Below are positions 1-8,719 of a stretch of DNA of 35,962 nucleotides, in pieces. The position numbers and the translations under genes are program-made. Numbering within the stretch: the stretch's first letter is position 1; each line of letters starts with the position of its first letter. The notes beneath the pieces are model-generated. The model ran no database searches, was not told the origin of the DNA, and worked only from the letters and a program-made list of their open reading frames with translations. This DNA is from Pseudomonas sp. PA15(2017). Lineage in GTDB: Bacteria > Pseudomonadota > Gammaproteobacteria > Pseudomonadales > Pseudomonadaceae. The DNA is taken from NCBI RefSeq assembly GCF_001945395.1, contig NZ_MSXV01000006.1, positions 1 through 35,962 of the forward strand. The letters are read 5' to 3'.

Positions 1-9
1 TGCTCACCT

Positions 10-31
10 GAAAGGTTGGTCGCGACCTTTC
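10..31. repeat. Short palindromic hairpin at window start
   Basis: A 7-bp inverted repeat (GAAAGGT / ACCTTTC) encloses a perfect 10-bp palindrome GGTCGCGACC at 18-27. No T-run follows on either strand. It lies beyond the terminator of the dps-like gene, so it may belong to the next gene to the left, which is outside the window. Function unknown. Confidence 0.3.
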
Positions 32-40
32 GAATCGTAC

Positions 41-72
41 AAAAGCAAACGCCCCGAACAATGTCGGGGCGT
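41..72 (-). terminator. Intrinsic terminator of the dps-like gene
   Basis: A perfect 9-bp stem (ACGCCCCGA at 49-57 with TCGGGGCGT at 64-72) has a 6-nt loop. Read on the minus strand it is followed by a T-rich tail (TTTGCTTTTG), as expected about 70 bases downstream of the minus-strand dps stop codon. Confidence 0.8.
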
Positions 73-141
73 CTGATGGGATCACTACCTGCATCAGCGA
101 CTTTTCACACGCTCTGCGTGGCAGCCCTTTTGACGGGGGGG

Positions 142-612
142 TCAGGCAGCCAGCAGGCTGCGCAGCATCCACGCGGTTTTTTCATGAACCTGCATGCGCT
201 GGGTCAGCAAGTCGGCGGTCGGCTCGTCGCTGACCTTGTCGAGCAACGGGAAGATACCCCGCGCAGTGCGCGTCACCGCTTCCTGGCCCTGCACCAACAG
301 CTTGATCATCTCGTCGGCGCTCGGTACGCCTTCTTCTTCCTTGATGGAGGAGAGGCGCGCGTAGGCTGCGTAGGTGCCCGGTGCAGGGAAGCCCAGAGCG
401 CGAATACGCTCGGCGATGGCGTCGACGGCCGATGCCAGCTCGGTGTATTGGGTTTCGAACATCAGGTGCAGGGTGTTGAACATCGGACCGGTCACGTTCC
501 AATGGAAGTTGTGGGTCTTGAGGTACAGGGTGTAAGTATCCGCGAGCAGGCGCGACAGGCCTTCGGCAATGGCTTCGCGGTCTTGTTCGGCGATACCGAT
601 GTTGATTTCCAT
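142..612 (-). CDS. dps: Dps-family ferritin-like DNA-protection protein
   Basis: The 156-residue product has the usual length and pattern of Dps mini-ferritins. These form dodecamers that oxidise and store iron, consume hydrogen peroxide and often coat DNA in stressed cells. The ferroxidase-type signature is visible: HNFHWNVTG at residues 34-42 supplies the conserved His, and D64 and E68 lie in the helix [13 protein letters not shown]. The N-terminus is short, with no lysine-rich tail, so DNA binding by a tail is not obvious. The ATG is preceded by a strong AGGAG ribosome site. The gene is monocistronic with its own terminator. A long hairpin occupies its leader. From memory it corresponds to PA0962 beside aspS in P. 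aeruginosa. Family confidence is high; the exact paralogue name is less certain. Confidence 0.9.
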   Translation of the reverse strand: MEINIGIAEQDREAIAEGLSRLLADTYTLYLKTHNFHWNVTGPMFNTLHLMFETQYTELASAVDAIAERIRALGFPAPGTYAAYARLSSIKEEEGVPSADEMIKLLVQGQEAVTRTARGIFPLLDKVSDEPTADLLTQRMQVHEKTAWMLRSLLAA

Positions 613-637
613 GGTTGCTCTCCTAAGTAGGCAATGG

Positions 638-699
638 CTAGGGTCTGTTGCCGTTTTACGCGAAAACGCGGCTCGCGTTGAAACGGCAACAGGCCCTAA
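638..699. repeat. Large imperfect inverted repeat in the dps leader
   Basis: Left arm TAGGGTCTGTTGCCGTTT (639-656) pairs with right arm AAACGGCAACAGGCCCTA (681-698) with a single T/C difference. The centre is GC-rich and partly self-complementary (ACGCGA / GCGT), so the whole unit can fold as one long cruciform or RNA hairpin. There is no T-run, so it is not a standard terminator. It looks like a dispersed intergenic repeat or a leader regulatory element. Confidence 0.7.
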
Positions 700-851
700 G
701 AGTCGATTGCAAAAAGCTTATCATGACCGTTCGTCACATGCTTCGGGTTCGTCTCAATGAAGGCCATGCTCTGAATCAATCGCAGCGCACCGGGTTCACC
801 TCTTTTACAAGGGGATGGCGCATATCACGTGCTGCGCCCTGTCAATAAAGA

Positions 852-860
852 CTATATAAT
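852..860 (+). promoter_or_regulatory. Putative aspS promoter -10
   Basis: A perfect TATAAT lies at 855-860 in an otherwise GC-rich context, about 93 bases before the aspS start. No good -35 is seen at the usual spacing (832-837 reads CTGCGC), so the assignment rests on the -10 alone. Confidence 0.4.
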
Positions 861-952
861 TCCGCCCTTTTCACGCGTGCGGCTCAGGCGCTTTGCCCAA
901 ATGGCAGGCGACGTCGACGAATTCAGAACCGATCAGAGAAGCGAACCCGATC

Positions 953-2728
953 ATGATGCGCAGCCACTATTGCGGCCAGTTGAACGAAAGCCTGGACGGC
1001 CAGGAAATCACCCTTTGCGGTTGGGTCCATCGCCGTCGTGACCACGGTGGCGTGATCTTCCTCGACATCCGTGATCGCGAAGGCCTGGCTCAGGTGGTGT
1101 TCGATCCGGATCGTGCCGACACCTTCGCCAAGGCCGACCGCGTGCGCAGCGAGTATGTGGTCAAGATCACCGGCAAGGTGCGCCTGCGTCCTGAAGGCGC
1201 GCGCAACGCCAACATGACGTCCGGCGCCATCGAAGTGCTGGGTTACGAGCTGGAGGTGCTGAACGAAGCGGAAACCCCGCCGTTCCCGCTCAACGAATAC
1301 ACCGATGTGGGCGAGGAGACGCGCCTGCGTTACCGCTTCATCGACCTGCGTCGTCCGGAAATGGCCGAGAAGCTCAAGCTGCGCTCGCGCATCACTTCGA
1401 GTATCCGTCGTTATCTGGACGACAATGGCTTCCTGGACGTGGAAACGCCGATCCTCACTCGCGCCACGCCGGAAGGCGCCCGCGATTATCTGGTGCCGAG
1501 TCGCACCCACGCGGGTAGCTTCTTCGCCCTGCCGCAGTCGCCGCAGCTGTTCAAGCAGTTGCTGATGGTCGCCGGCTTCGACCGCTATTACCAGATCGCC
1601 AAGTGCTTCCGCGACGAAGACCTGCGTGCCGACCGCCAGCCGGAATTCACTCAGATCGACATCGAGACCAGCTTCCTGGGCGAAGCCGAGATCATGCACC
1701 TCACCGAGACCATGATCCGCAATCTGTTCAAGGAAGTGCTGGGCGTCGAGTTCGGCGAGCTGCCGCACATGACCCTGGCCGACGCCATGCGTCGCTTCGG
1801 TTCCGACAAGCCGGATCTGCGCATCCCGATGGAACTGGTCGACGTTGCCGACCAACTCAAGGATGTCGACTTCAAGGTCTTCTCCGGCCCGGCCAACGAC
1901 CCGAAAGGTCGCGTTGCCGCGCTGCGCGTTCCAGGCGGGGCGAGCATGCCGCGCAAGCAGATCGACGACTACACCAAGTTCGTCGGCAACTACGGCGCCA
2001 AGGGCCTGGCCTACATCAAGGTCAACGAGCGCGCCAGGGGCGTCGAGGGCCTGCAGTCGCCGATCGTCAAGAACATTGCCGAGCCGAACCTCAACACCAT
2101 CCTCGACCGTGTTGGTGCGGTCGATGGCGACATCGTGTTCTTCGGTGCCGACCGCGCCAAGGTGGTCAACGACGCTCTGGGCGCGCTGCGCATCAAGCTT
2201 GGTCACGACCTGAACCTGCTGACCGCTGAATGGGCACCGCTGTGGGTCGTCGACTTCCCGATGTTCGAAGAGAACGACGACGGCAGCCTGACCGCCATGC
2301 ATCATCCGTTCACTTCGCCGAAGTGCACCCCGGCAGAGCTGGAGGCCAACCCGGCCGCCGCGCTGTCCCGTGCTTACGACCTGGTGCTCAACGGGACCGA
2401 GCTGGGTGGCGGTTCGATCCGTATCCATGACAAGGCCATGCAGCAAACCGTGTTTCGCGTGCTGGGCATCAGCGAAGACGAGCAGCAGGAGAAGTTCGGC
2501 TTCCTGCTCGACGCCCTCAAATATGGTGCGCCGCCCCATGGTGGCCTGGCTTTCGGCCTCGACCGTCTGGTCATGCTGATGACCGGCGCTTCGTCGATTC
2601 GTGAAGTGATCGCCTTCCCGAAAACCCAGAGTGCGGCCTGCGTCATGACCCAGGCGCCGGGTGTGGTGGATGCCAAGTCGCTGCGTGAGCTGCACATCCG
2701 CCTGCGCGAACAGGCGAAGGCAGAGTAA
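953..2728 (+). CDS. aspS: Aspartyl-tRNA synthetase (probably non-discriminating)
   Basis: This class II synthetase attaches aspartate to tRNA. The 591-residue length fits bacterial-type AspRS with an N-terminal OB-fold anticodon domain (about 1-110), a split catalytic core (motif 2 [14 protein letters not shown]; motif 3 [12 protein letters not shown] near the C-terminus) and an inserted GAD domain in the middle. Start: the frame is open from 893, but family alignment from memory begins [10 protein letters not shown], giving ATG 953 (956 is a second ATG). The ribosome site is weak. His31 and Gly82, the residues linked in P. aeruginosa AspRS to relaxed recognition of tRNA-Asn, are both present, so the enzyme probably also makes Asp-tRNA-Asn for the GatCAB amidotransferase. 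A hairpin separates it from yebC. Confidence 0.97.
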   Translation: MMRSHYCGQLNESLDGQEITLCGWVHRRRDHGGVIFLDIRDREGLAQVVFDPDRADTFAKADRVRSEYVVKITGKVRLRPEGARNANMTSGAIEVLGYELEVLNEAETPPFPLNEYTDVGEETRLRYRFIDLRRPEMAEKLKLRSRITSSIRRYLDDNGFLDVETPILTRATPEGARDYLVPSRTHAGSFFALPQSPQLFKQLLMVAGFDRYYQIAKCFRDEDLRADRQPEFTQIDIETSFLGEAEIMHLTETMIRNLFKEVLGVEFGELPHMTLADAMRRFGSDKPDLRIPMELVDVADQLKDVDFKVFSGPANDPKGRVAALRVPGGASMPRKQIDDYTKFVGNYGAKGLAYIKVNERARGVEGLQSPIVKNIAEPNLNTILDRVGAVDGDIVFFGADRAKVVNDALGALRIKLGHDLNLLTAEWAPLWVVDFPMFEENDDGSLTAMHHPFTSPKCTPAELEANPAAALSRAYDLVLNGTELGGGSIRIHDKAMQQTVFRVLGISEDEQQEKFGFLLDALKYGAPPHGGLAFGLDRLVMLMTGASSIREVIAFPKTQSAACVMTQAPGVVDAKSLRELHIRLREQAKAE

Positions 2729-2746
2729 GCGTCTAGCGGTATTGCG

Positions 2747-2770
2747 AGCCCAGGGAAACCTGGGCTTGTT
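2747..2770 (+). terminator. Hairpin between aspS and yebC
   Basis: An 8-bp perfect stem (AGCCCAGG / CCTGGGCT, 2747-2766) closes a GAAA tetraloop. Only TTGTT-like sequence follows, so it may be a weak terminator or an mRNA-processing or stabilising hairpin rather than a full stop. Confidence 0.45.
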
Positions 2771-2803
2771 CATTGTGAAACCTGAAATTATGTGGAGTGG
2801 AAC

Positions 2804-3550
2804 ATGGCCGGTCATTCCAAGTGGGCCAACATCAAGCACCGCAAGGGGCGTCAGGACGCCAAGCGCGGCAAGATCTTCACCAAACTCATCCGCGAGCTGA
2901 CGGTCGCCGCCAAGCACGGCGGGCCGATCCCGGCGGACAATCCGCGCCTGCGTCTGGCCGTCGACAAGGCGCTGACCAACAACATGTCGCGTGACGTGAT
3001 CGACCGTGCCATCGCCCGAGGCGCTGGCAACAACGAAGCCGACAATGTCGTCGAGTTCAGCTACGAGGGGTACGCGCCGAGTGGTGTGGCGATCATCGTC
3101 GAAGTGATGACCGACAACCGCAACCGTACCGCTGCCGAAGTGCGTCATGCGTTCACCAAGTGCGGCGGCAATCTGGGCACCGACGGTTCGGTCGCCTACA
3201 TGTTCGAGCGCAAAGGGCAGATCAGCTTTGCCTCGGTGGACGAAGACGCCTTGATGGAAGCGGTGCTCGAGGCGGGTGCCGACGATGTGGAAATGGGCGA
3301 GGAGGGCGCAGCCCTGGTGTCGACCAGCTTCACCGAGTTCCATGCCGTCAACGAAGCCCTGGCAGCGGCTGGTTTCAAGGCCGAGGAAGCGGAGATCGCC
3401 ATGATCCCGTCGATCAGTGCGCCGATCACCGATCTGGAAACGGCGCAGAAAGTCTTCAAGCTGATCGAAATGCTCGAGGACCTGGATGACGTGCAGAACG
3501 TCTACCACAACGCCGAGGTTTCCGACGAAATCATGGATCAGTTGGGCTGA
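2804..3550 (+). CDS. yebC: YebC/TACO1-family protein
   Basis: The 248-residue product begins [18 protein letters not shown], the hallmark start of the YebC/PmpR family. The family is known for transcriptional regulation (PmpR of P. aeruginosa) and, for some members, for helping ribosomes through proline-rich stretches. Three domains are expected: an N-terminal helical DNA/RNA-contacting part, then two alpha/beta domains. The acidic segment [11 protein letters not shown] and the C-terminal [12 protein letters not shown] fit. The open frame reaches a GTG at 2792, but ATG 2804 with GTGGAG just upstream gives the family length. It sits between aspS and ruvC as in other pseudomonads. Which of the two family roles applies cannot be told from sequence. 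Confidence 0.95.
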   Translation: MAGHSKWANIKHRKGRQDAKRGKIFTKLIRELTVAAKHGGPIPADNPRLRLAVDKALTNNMSRDVIDRAIARGAGNNEADNVVEFSYEGYAPSGVAIIVEVMTDNRNRTAAEVRHAFTKCGGNLGTDGSVAYMFERKGQISFASVDEDALMEAVLEAGADDVEMGEEGAALVSTSFTEFHAVNEALAAAGFKAEEAEIAMIPSISAPITDLETAQKVFKLIEMLEDLDDVQNVYHNAEVSDEIMDQLG

Positions 3551-3567
3551 TCCGTCGCTGCATCCGG

Positions 3568-3603
3568 GCCGGAAGTTTGCCGTCGTGCGCTTCCGGCTTT
3601 TTC
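3568..3603 (+). terminator. Intrinsic terminator after yebC
   Basis: An 8-bp stem GCCGGAAG (3568-3575) / CTTCCGGC (3590-3597) with a 14-nt loop is followed by TTTTT. It separates yebC from the ruv genes. Confidence 0.8.
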
Positions 3604-3651
3604 ATGGGCGCGTTTCGGTGACTGGTAGTTACGCTGGCGCGCATCCTTTGA

Positions 3652-3681
3652 GTGACGGCCGCTGCCTGAGGCCCCTATACT
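3652..3681 (+). promoter_or_regulatory. Putative ruvC promoter
   Basis: TATACT at 3676-3681 is a good -10. GTGACG at 3652-3657 is a partial -35 with an 18-base spacer. It lies just after the yebC terminator and 54 bases before the ruvC start, where a promoter is needed. Confidence 0.5.
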
Positions 3682-3734
3682 CGCGCCTGGATAAATAGAC
3701 AGTGTGGCTGCCAGGCCATAGGTGGATGACGGGC

Positions 3735-4259
3735 ATGACGCTGATTCTGGGAATCGACCCCGGTTCCCGCATTACCGGCTACGGGGTGATACGCGATACC
3801 GGACGTACCTGCGAGTACGTGGCTTCGGGGTGCATTCGTACCGGCGCCGGGCCGTTGGCCGAGCGCTTGCAGATCGTGTTTCGTGGCGTGAGCGAGGTAA
3901 TCCGCACCTTCGGGCCGGTGACCATGGGCATCGAGCAGGTATTCATGGCGCGCAATGCCGACTCTGCGCTCAAGCTCGGTCAAGCGCGTGGCGCAGCCAT
4001 CGTCGCGGCGGTGGAGGCGGGCCTCGAGGTCAGCGAGTACACCGCTACCCAGGTCAAGCAGGCAGTGGTCGGCACCGGCGGCGCCGACAAGGAACAGGTG
4101 CAGATGATGGTCATGCACCTGCTCAAACTAGTGAAAAAACCGCAGATCGATGCCTCCGATGCTCTGGGGATCGCCTTGTGCCATGCCCACCACCGGCAGA
4201 GCTTGATTCCCCATGGCCTGGCCAGCGCCAAGCGGCGCGGCGGTCGGCTTCGTTTATAA
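3735..4259 (+). CDS. ruvC: Holliday junction endonuclease RuvC
   Basis: RuvC cuts Holliday junctions symmetrically as a dimer, finishing recombination and repair started by RuvAB. The 174-residue length is typical. The four acidic metal ligands are visible: D8 in GIDPGSR, E67 in GIEQVF, and D139 and D142 in IDASDA. The RNase H-like fold is intact. The frame is open upstream to 3702, but family alignment starts [10 protein letters not shown] at ATG 3735. An ATG at 3726 would add only three residues. A TATACT promoter lies upstream after the yebC terminator. ruvA and ruvB follow in the same direction. No SOS (LexA) box was recognised in the upstream gap. Confidence 0.96.
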   Translation: MTLILGIDPGSRITGYGVIRDTGRTCEYVASGCIRTGAGPLAERLQIVFRGVSEVIRTFGPVTMGIEQVFMARNADSALKLGQARGAAIVAAVEAGLEVSEYTATQVKQAVVGTGGADKEQVQMMVMHLLKLVKKPQIDASDALGIALCHAHHRQSLIPHGLASAKRRGGRLRL

Positions 4260-4342
4260 GCAGTCGCTCAGGTCGTCAGCGGCTTGTTGACGCTATGCGT
4301 GACCTGGGGCGGTATTGAATCTTCTATGTGAGGAATGCGTCG

Positions 4343-4948
4343 GTGATCGGACGTTTACGCGGCACCCTGGCGGAAAAACAGCCGCCGCATTTGATTCTGG
4401 ATGTGAATGGTCTGGGCTATGAACTGGAAGTCCCCATGACCACGTTGTACCGTTTGCCCCCCGTAGGTGAGCCGCTGACCCTGCATACCCATCTGGTGGT
4501 GCGTGAGGATGCTCACCTGCTGTACGGTTTTTTCGAGAAGCGCGAGCGCGAGCTGTTCCGCGAGTTGATCCGCCTCAATGGCGTCGGCCCCAAATTGGCC
4601 CTGGCGCTGATGTCCGGATTGGAGATCGACGAGCTGGTGCGTTGCGTGCAGGCCCAGGATACCGCGGCGTTGGTGAAGATCCCCGGCGTCGGCAAGAAGA
4701 CCGCCGAGCGCCTGCTGGTTGAACTCAAGGATCGCTTCAAAGCCTGGGAGGCGGTGCCTGGCATGGCGCCACTGGTGGTTGAACCTCGTGCTGGAGGCGC
4801 AGTCTCAAGCGCGGAGAATGATGCGGTGAGTGCGCTTATCTCGCTGGGCTACAAGCCTCAGGAAGCCAGTCGCGCCGTTTCGGCAGTCAAAGAAGATGGA
4901 TTGAGTAGTGAAGACATGATCCGCCGCGCGCTGAAAGGAATGCTCTAG
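4343..4948 (+). CDS. ruvA: Holliday junction helicase subunit RuvA
   Basis: RuvA binds the four-way junction as a tetramer and loads RuvB for branch migration. The product is 201 residues from a GTG start at 4343. This choice gives the family N-terminus (V/M)[15 protein letters not shown] and places AGGA (4331-4334) eight bases upstream; the open frame to 4328 would add five unsupported residues. Domains: OB fold (about 1-65), tandem helix-hairpin-helix ([10 protein letters not shown] and [12 protein letters not shown], about 70-130), an acidic flexible linker, and the C-terminal RuvB-binding three-helix domain (about 150-201). The stop TAG abuts the ruvB ATG, so translation is coupled. Confidence 0.97.
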   Translation: MIGRLRGTLAEKQPPHLILDVNGLGYELEVPMTTLYRLPPVGEPLTLHTHLVVREDAHLLYGFFEKRERELFRELIRLNGVGPKLALALMSGLEIDELVRCVQAQDTAALVKIPGVGKKTAERLLVELKDRFKAWEAVPGMAPLVVEPRAGGAVSSAENDAVSALISLGYKPQEASRAVSAVKEDGLSSEDMIRRALKGML

Positions 4949-6004
4949 ATGCTCGACGCCGACAGGTTGGTGACGGCGGGCAGTCGCGACCGCGACGAGC
5001 AGGTCGACCGCGCCATTCGTCCGCTCAAGTTGGCCGAGTACATCGGCCAACCTGTGGTGCGCGAGCAGATGGAACTGTTCATCCAGGCAGCGCGCGGGCG
5101 CAAGGAATCCCTCGATCACACCCTGATCTTCGGCCCGCCCGGTCTTGGCAAGACCACCCTGGCCAACATCATCGCCCAGGAAATGCAGGTTTCCATCAAG
5201 AGCACCTCGGGCCCGGTGCTCGAGCGCCCGGGCGACCTCGCAGCACTGCTGACCAATCTCGAGCCGGGCGATGTGCTGTTCATCGATGAAATCCATCGTC
5301 TCTCACCCATCGTCGAAGAAGTTCTGTACCCGGCGATGGAGGACTTCCAGCTCGACATCATGATCGGCGAAGGCCCGGCGGCCCGCTCGATCAAGCTGGA
5401 TCTGCCGCCGTTCACCCTGGTTGGCGCCACCACGCGCGCCGGTATGTTGACCAATCCACTGCGCGACCGTTTCGGTATCGTCCAGCGCCTGGAGTTCTAT
5501 AACACCGAGGATCTGGCCACCATCGTCAGCCGTGCTGCTGGCATCCTTGGCCTGCCCATCGAAGCGCGCGGCGCCGTGGAGATCGCCCGCCGTGCGCGCG
5601 GCACGCCGCGGATCGCCAACCGCCTGCTGCGCCGCGTTCGCGATTTCGCCGAGGTGCGCGGTCAGGGTGCGATCACCCAGCAGATCGCCGACCTGGCGCT
5701 GAACTTGCTGGATGTCGACGAGCGCGGCTTCGATCACCAGGATCGCCGCCTGCTGCTGACCATGATCGAGAAGTTCGACGGCGGCCCGGTGGGCGTCGAC
5801 AGCCTGGCCGCGGCGATCAGCGAAGAACGGCACACCATCGAGGACGTGCTCGAGCCGTATCTGATCCAGCAGGGTTACATCATGCGTACCCCGAGAGGGC
5901 GCGTGGTGACCCGTCACGCCTATCTGCACTTCGGCCTCAATACACCGAAACGCATGGACGAGCGGCCAACGCTCGACCTGTTCAATGATGGAGACGCGCC
6001 ATGA
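4949..6004 (+). CDS. ruvB: Holliday junction branch-migration ATPase RuvB
   Basis: RuvB is the hexameric AAA+ motor that pulls DNA arms through the RuvA-bound junction. The 351-residue product has Walker [10 protein letters not shown] (62-70), Walker B FIDEIH (111-116), the sensor segment [18 protein letters not shown] and the C-terminal winged helix with [13 protein letters not shown]. Its ATG directly follows the ruvA stop. Its own stop TGA (6002-6004) overlaps the ATG of a 16-codon open frame. Length and motifs are as expected, with nothing missing. Confidence 0.97.
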   Translation: MLDADRLVTAGSRDRDEQVDRAIRPLKLAEYIGQPVVREQMELFIQAARGRKESLDHTLIFGPPGLGKTTLANIIAQEMQVSIKSTSGPVLERPGDLAALLTNLEPGDVLFIDEIHRLSPIVEEVLYPAMEDFQLDIMIGEGPAARSIKLDLPPFTLVGATTRAGMLTNPLRDRFGIVQRLEFYNTEDLATIVSRAAGILGLPIEARGAVEIARRARGTPRIANRLLRRVRDFAEVRGQGAITQQIADLALNLLDVDERGFDHQDRRLLLTMIEKFDGGPVGVDSLAAAISEERHTIEDVLEPYLIQQGYIMRTPRGRVVTRHAYLHFGLNTPKRMDERPTLDLFNDGDAP

Positions 6005-6051
6005 AAAAAATACTTGCGCGCCCGATTGGCAAGACACGGGGCTGGCACTAG
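6001..6051 (+). CDS. 16-residue mini-ORF overlapping the ruvB stop
   Basis: ATG at 6001 overlaps the ruvB stop as ATGA and reads 16 codons ([16 protein letters not shown]) to TAG at 6049-6051. Three bases later, in the same frame, comes the ybgC ATG at 6055. The arrangement would let ribosomes pass from ruvB to ybgC by termination and reinitiation. The peptide is basic and resembles nothing I know. It may be only a coupling leader, or chance. Confidence 0.3.
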   Translation: MKKILARPIGKTRGWH

Positions 6052-6054
6052 AGT

Positions 6055-6510
6055 ATGCGCGCGCAAGATGCCGGTCAGCCGTTCGCCCATCGCTGTCGTG
6101 TCTATTACGAGGACACCGATGCGGGCGGCGTCGTCTATTACGTCAACTACCTCAAATTCATGGAGCGGGCCCGTACCGATCGATTGCGTGAGCTGGGATT
6201 TTTCCAGTCGACGCTGGCCGGTGAGGGGCTGCTGTTCGTCGTGCACTCCAGCGAAGCGCGTTACCACGCGCCGGCGCGACTGGACGACGAGTTGGTGGTC
6301 AGCGCCGACGTGTATGAATTGAACCGTGCCAGCCTGCGCTTTCGTCAGCAGGTCAGGCGGGCTGCGGATAACGTGCTGCTCTGCGAAGGGCAGTTTCTGG
6401 TGGCCTGTGTGCGCGCCGATAATTTCAAACCCCGGGCCATGCCCCCGTCTCTGCGAACGGCGTTCGCTGAGCAGGGTGACGGTGCCGGTACATCTACTGC
6501 AGGAGAGTAA
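6055..6510 (+). CDS. ybgC: YbgC-type acyl-CoA thioesterase
   Basis: This hotdog-fold thioesterase heads the tol-pal cluster in most gammaproteobacteria. The active-site segment [24 protein letters not shown] (about residues 17-40) carries the family Asp of the YxDTDxxGVVYH-type motif; here the usual His after VVY is Tyr. The 151-residue length is slightly longer than E. coli YbgC (134), the excess being in N- and C-terminal tails. Family members hydrolyse acyl-CoA and contact the acyl-carrier and phospholipid machinery. No strong ribosome site precedes ATG 6055; coupling through the mini-ORF is possible. The tolQ GTG follows the stop by two bases. Confidence 0.93.
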   Translation: MRAQDAGQPFAHRCRVYYEDTDAGGVVYYVNYLKFMERARTDRLRELGFFQSTLAGEGLLFVVHSSEARYHAPARLDDELVVSADVYELNRASLRFRQQVRRAADNVLLCEGQFLVACVRADNFKPRAMPPSLRTAFAEQGDGAGTSTAGE

Positions 6511-6512
6511 GC

Positions 6513-7214
6513 GTGGAAGCCAACGCAAATGCCGTTGACCACATGTCGATGTGGAGTCTGATCAGCAACGCCAGCCTGGTGGTGCAGTTGGTGATGCTGA
6601 CCCTGGTGGCCGCATCGGTCATCTCGTGGGTGATGATTTTCCAGCGCAGTAATTTCCTGCGCTCGGCCAAGCGCTCGCTCGACAATTTCGAGGAGCGCTT
6701 CTGGTCGGGCATCGACCTGTCCAAGCTCTATCGTCAGGCGGGCAGCAACCCGGATCCGGACTCGGGCCTCGAGCAGATCTTCCGCGCCGGCTTCAAGGAG
6801 TTCTCCCGCCTGCGCCAGCAACCAGGCATGGACCCGGATGCGGTGATGGATGGCGTTGCCCGTTCCATGCGTGTCGCCATTTCCCGTGAAGAAGAGAAGC
6901 TGGAAATCAGCTTGCCTTTCCTTGCCACCGTCGGCTCCACCAGCCCGTATATCGGTCTGTTCGGGACCGTGTGGGGGATCATGAACTCCTTCCGTGGCCT
7001 TGCTCAAGTGCAGCAGGCAACCCTGGCCACCGTCGCGCCCGGCATCGCCGAAGCGCTGATCGCCACGGCCATCGGCCTGTTCGCCGCCATTCCGGCGGTC
7101 ATTGCCTACAACCGTTTCTCCGCTCGCGGTGAAATGCTGATCGGTCGTTATTACACCTTCGCCGACGAATTCCAGGCGATCCTGCACCGCAAAGTACACA
7201 GCAGCGAAGAATAA
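6513..7214 (+). CDS. tolQ: Tol-Pal proton-channel subunit TolQ
   Basis: TolQ forms the inner-membrane stator with TolR that uses the proton gradient to energise TolA during cell constriction. The 233-residue product has three membrane segments (about 20-42, 135-160 and 170-195) and the conserved cytoplasmic/TM stretch GSTSPYIGLFGTVWGIMNSF. The start is GTG 6513 with AGGAG at 6501-6505. The next gene, tolR, follows after 33 bases. Homologous to ExbB and MotA; the context (tolR, tolA, tolB, pal) fixes the identity. Confidence 0.97.
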   Translation: MEANANAVDHMSMWSLISNASLVVQLVMLTLVAASVISWVMIFQRSNFLRSAKRSLDNFEERFWSGIDLSKLYRQAGSNPDPDSGLEQIFRAGFKEFSRLRQQPGMDPDAVMDGVARSMRVAISREEEKLEISLPFLATVGSTSPYIGLFGTVWGIMNSFRGLAQVQQATLATVAPGIAEALIATAIGLFAAIPAVIAYNRFSARGEMLIGRYYTFADEFQAILHRKVHSSEE

Positions 7215-7247
7215 GCTTCCGGCGCACTCAACACAGGTTTCACTACC

Positions 7248-7706
7248 ATGGCCAGAGCCAGAATTCGCAACAGACGCAAGCCCGTCGCCGAGATGAACGT
7301 GGTGCCTTACATCGACGTGATGTTGGTGCTGCTGGTCATCTTCATGGTGACGGCGCCGATGCTCAACCAGGGCGTCAAGGTCGACCTGCCGCAGGTCAGC
7401 AGCGAAGTGCTGCCCCAGGACAACGACTCCCAGGTGCTGACCATCTCCATCAAGTCCGACAAGTCGTACTACTGGAACATGGGCACCGAGGTGGACACCG
7501 ATACCGTGCAGGATCGTGCGCTGACGCTCGACGAGATGACCCGCGCGGTAACCGCCATCATCAACCAGACCCGCAGTCAGGGTAAGCAGGTGCAAGTGTT
7601 CGTGCGCGGCGACAAGGCCGTCGACTACGGCACCGTGATGTCCGCCATGGGCGGCCTGCAGCAGGCGGGCGTGGGTAACGTCGGCCTGATCACCGAGGCG
7701 CCCTGA
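7248..7706 (+). CDS. tolR: Tol-Pal stator subunit TolR
   Basis: A single-span protein of 152 residues. The N-terminal membrane helix (about 18-37) contains Asp23 in VPYIDVMLVLLVIF, the proton-carrying residue of the ExbD/TolR family. The periplasmic domain follows. Codon spacing and the TGATG junction with tolA (stop 7704-7706, ATG 7706-7708) indicate translational coupling. The middle contains an insertion-like segment (SYYWNMGTEVDTDTVQDRA) of the sort I recall in pseudomonad TolR. Confidence 0.96.
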   Translation: MARARIRNRRKPVAEMNVVPYIDVMLVLLVIFMVTAPMLNQGVKVDLPQVSSEVLPQDNDSQVLTISIKSDKSYYWNMGTEVDTDTVQDRALTLDEMTRAVTAIINQTRSQGKQVQVFVRGDKAVDYGTVMSAMGGLQQAGVGNVGLITEAP

Positions 7707-8719
7707 TGCAGCAGCGTGAACGCTCACCTTCGGAAAGCCTGTTCTGGCCGGTGGTCTGGGCCGTAGGGCTGCATGTGCTGATGTTCGGCATGCTGTTTGT
7801 CAGTTTTGCCTTCGCGCCCGAGCTGCCGCCTGCAAAACCGATCGTGCAGGCTACCCTGTACCAATTGAAGTCGCAGAGCCAGGCTACCACCCAGACCAAC
7901 CAGAAGATTGCCGGCGAGGCGAAAAAGACCGCTGCGCCGCAATTCGAAACCGAGCAACTCGAACAGAAAAAGGCCGAGGCTGAAAAACAAGCCCAGGCCA
8001 AGGCCGAAGCGCAGAAACAGGCGCAGGCCAAAGCGGCGGAACAAAAGAAAGCCGAGGAGGCTCAAAAAGCCGACGCGGCCAAGAAGGCCGAGGCCGATGC
8101 AGCGGCCAAAGCTGCTGAGCAAAAGAAACTTGCCGATGTAGCCAAGGCGAAAGCTGCACTGGAGGCCGACAAGAAGAAGGCCGCCGAGGCCGAGGCGAAG
8201 AATAAGGCCGCTGAAGATGCCAAGAAAAAGGCAGCTGAAGAGGCGAAGAAAAAAGCTGCAGCCGACGCCGCTAAAAAGAAAGCGGCCGAGGATGCCAAGA
8301 AGAAAGCGGCACAGGCTGCCGAACGCAAGGCTGTCGAGGACAAGAAGGCGGCGGCGCTAGCTGAGCTGCTGTCCGAGGATACCGAGCGCCAGCAGGCGTT
8401 GGCTGAAACCCAGGGTGACCAGGTGGCCGGGAGCCTCGATGATTTGATCGTCAAGCTGGTGAGTGAGCAGTGGCGTCGTCCGCCGTCCGCTCGCAATGGC
8501 ATGAGCGTCGAAGTGCTGATCGAGATGCTGCCTGATGGCACCATCACCAATGCCAGCGTCAGTCGCTCCAGTGGCGATGCGCCCTTTGACAGTTCAGCGG
8601 TACAGGCGGTGCGCAACGTGGGGCGTATCGTGGAAATGCAGCAACTTGATCGTGCCACGTTCGATCGGCTTTACCGGCAGCGTCGTGCCGTCTTCAAACC
8701 GGAGGATTTAGGTCTGTGA
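7706..8719 (+). CDS. tolA: Tol-Pal energy-transducing protein TolA
   Basis: TolA spans the periplasm and links the TolQR motor to TolB and Pal. The 337-residue product has a cytoplasmic/TM start (membrane helix about 15-37), a long Ala-Lys-Glu coiled-coil rod (about 60-220) built from degenerate [16 protein letters not shown] units, and a folded C-terminal domain (about 230-337) with the TonB-like segment [23 protein letters not shown]. The rod is a DNA-level low-complexity stretch (8,140-8,350), which makes length variation likely. It overlaps tolR at the start and tolB (GTGA) at the end. Confidence 0.95.
   Translation: MQQRERSPSESLFWPVVWAVGLHVLMFGMLFVSFAFAPELPPAKPIVQATLYQLKSQSQATTQTNQKIAGEAKKTAAPQFETEQLEQKKAEAEKQAQAKAEAQKQAQAKAAEQKKAEEAQKADAAKKAEADAAAKAAEQKKLADVAKAKAALEADKKKAAEAEAKNKAAEDAKKKAAEEAKKKAAADAAKKKAAEDAKKKAAQAAERKAVEDKKAAALAELLSEDTERQQALAETQGDQVAGSLDDLIVKLVSEQWRRPPSARNGMSVEVLIEMLPDGTITNASVSRSSGDAPFDSSAVQAVRNVGRIVEMQQLDRATFDRLYRQRRAVFKPEDLGL

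Larger units (their letters stand above)
613..952. other. Divergent intergenic region, dps / aspS
   Basis: About 340 bases without a convincing gene. It carries the dps ribosome site (next to 613), a large inverted repeat (638-699) and the putative aspS promoter around 855. Short open frames here use poor starts and resemble nothing I know. Confidence 0.6.

Noticed and set aside
923..3508. 861-residue minus-strand ORF
   Set aside because: It lies antisense to aspS and yebC, both certain. Long antisense frames are common in high-GC genes, and the product is low-complexity His/Gln/Val/Asp-rich.
8050..8350. Possible CRISPR or tandem array in the repetitive DNA of tolA
   Set aside because: The repeats are degenerate codons of a coiled coil without spacers.
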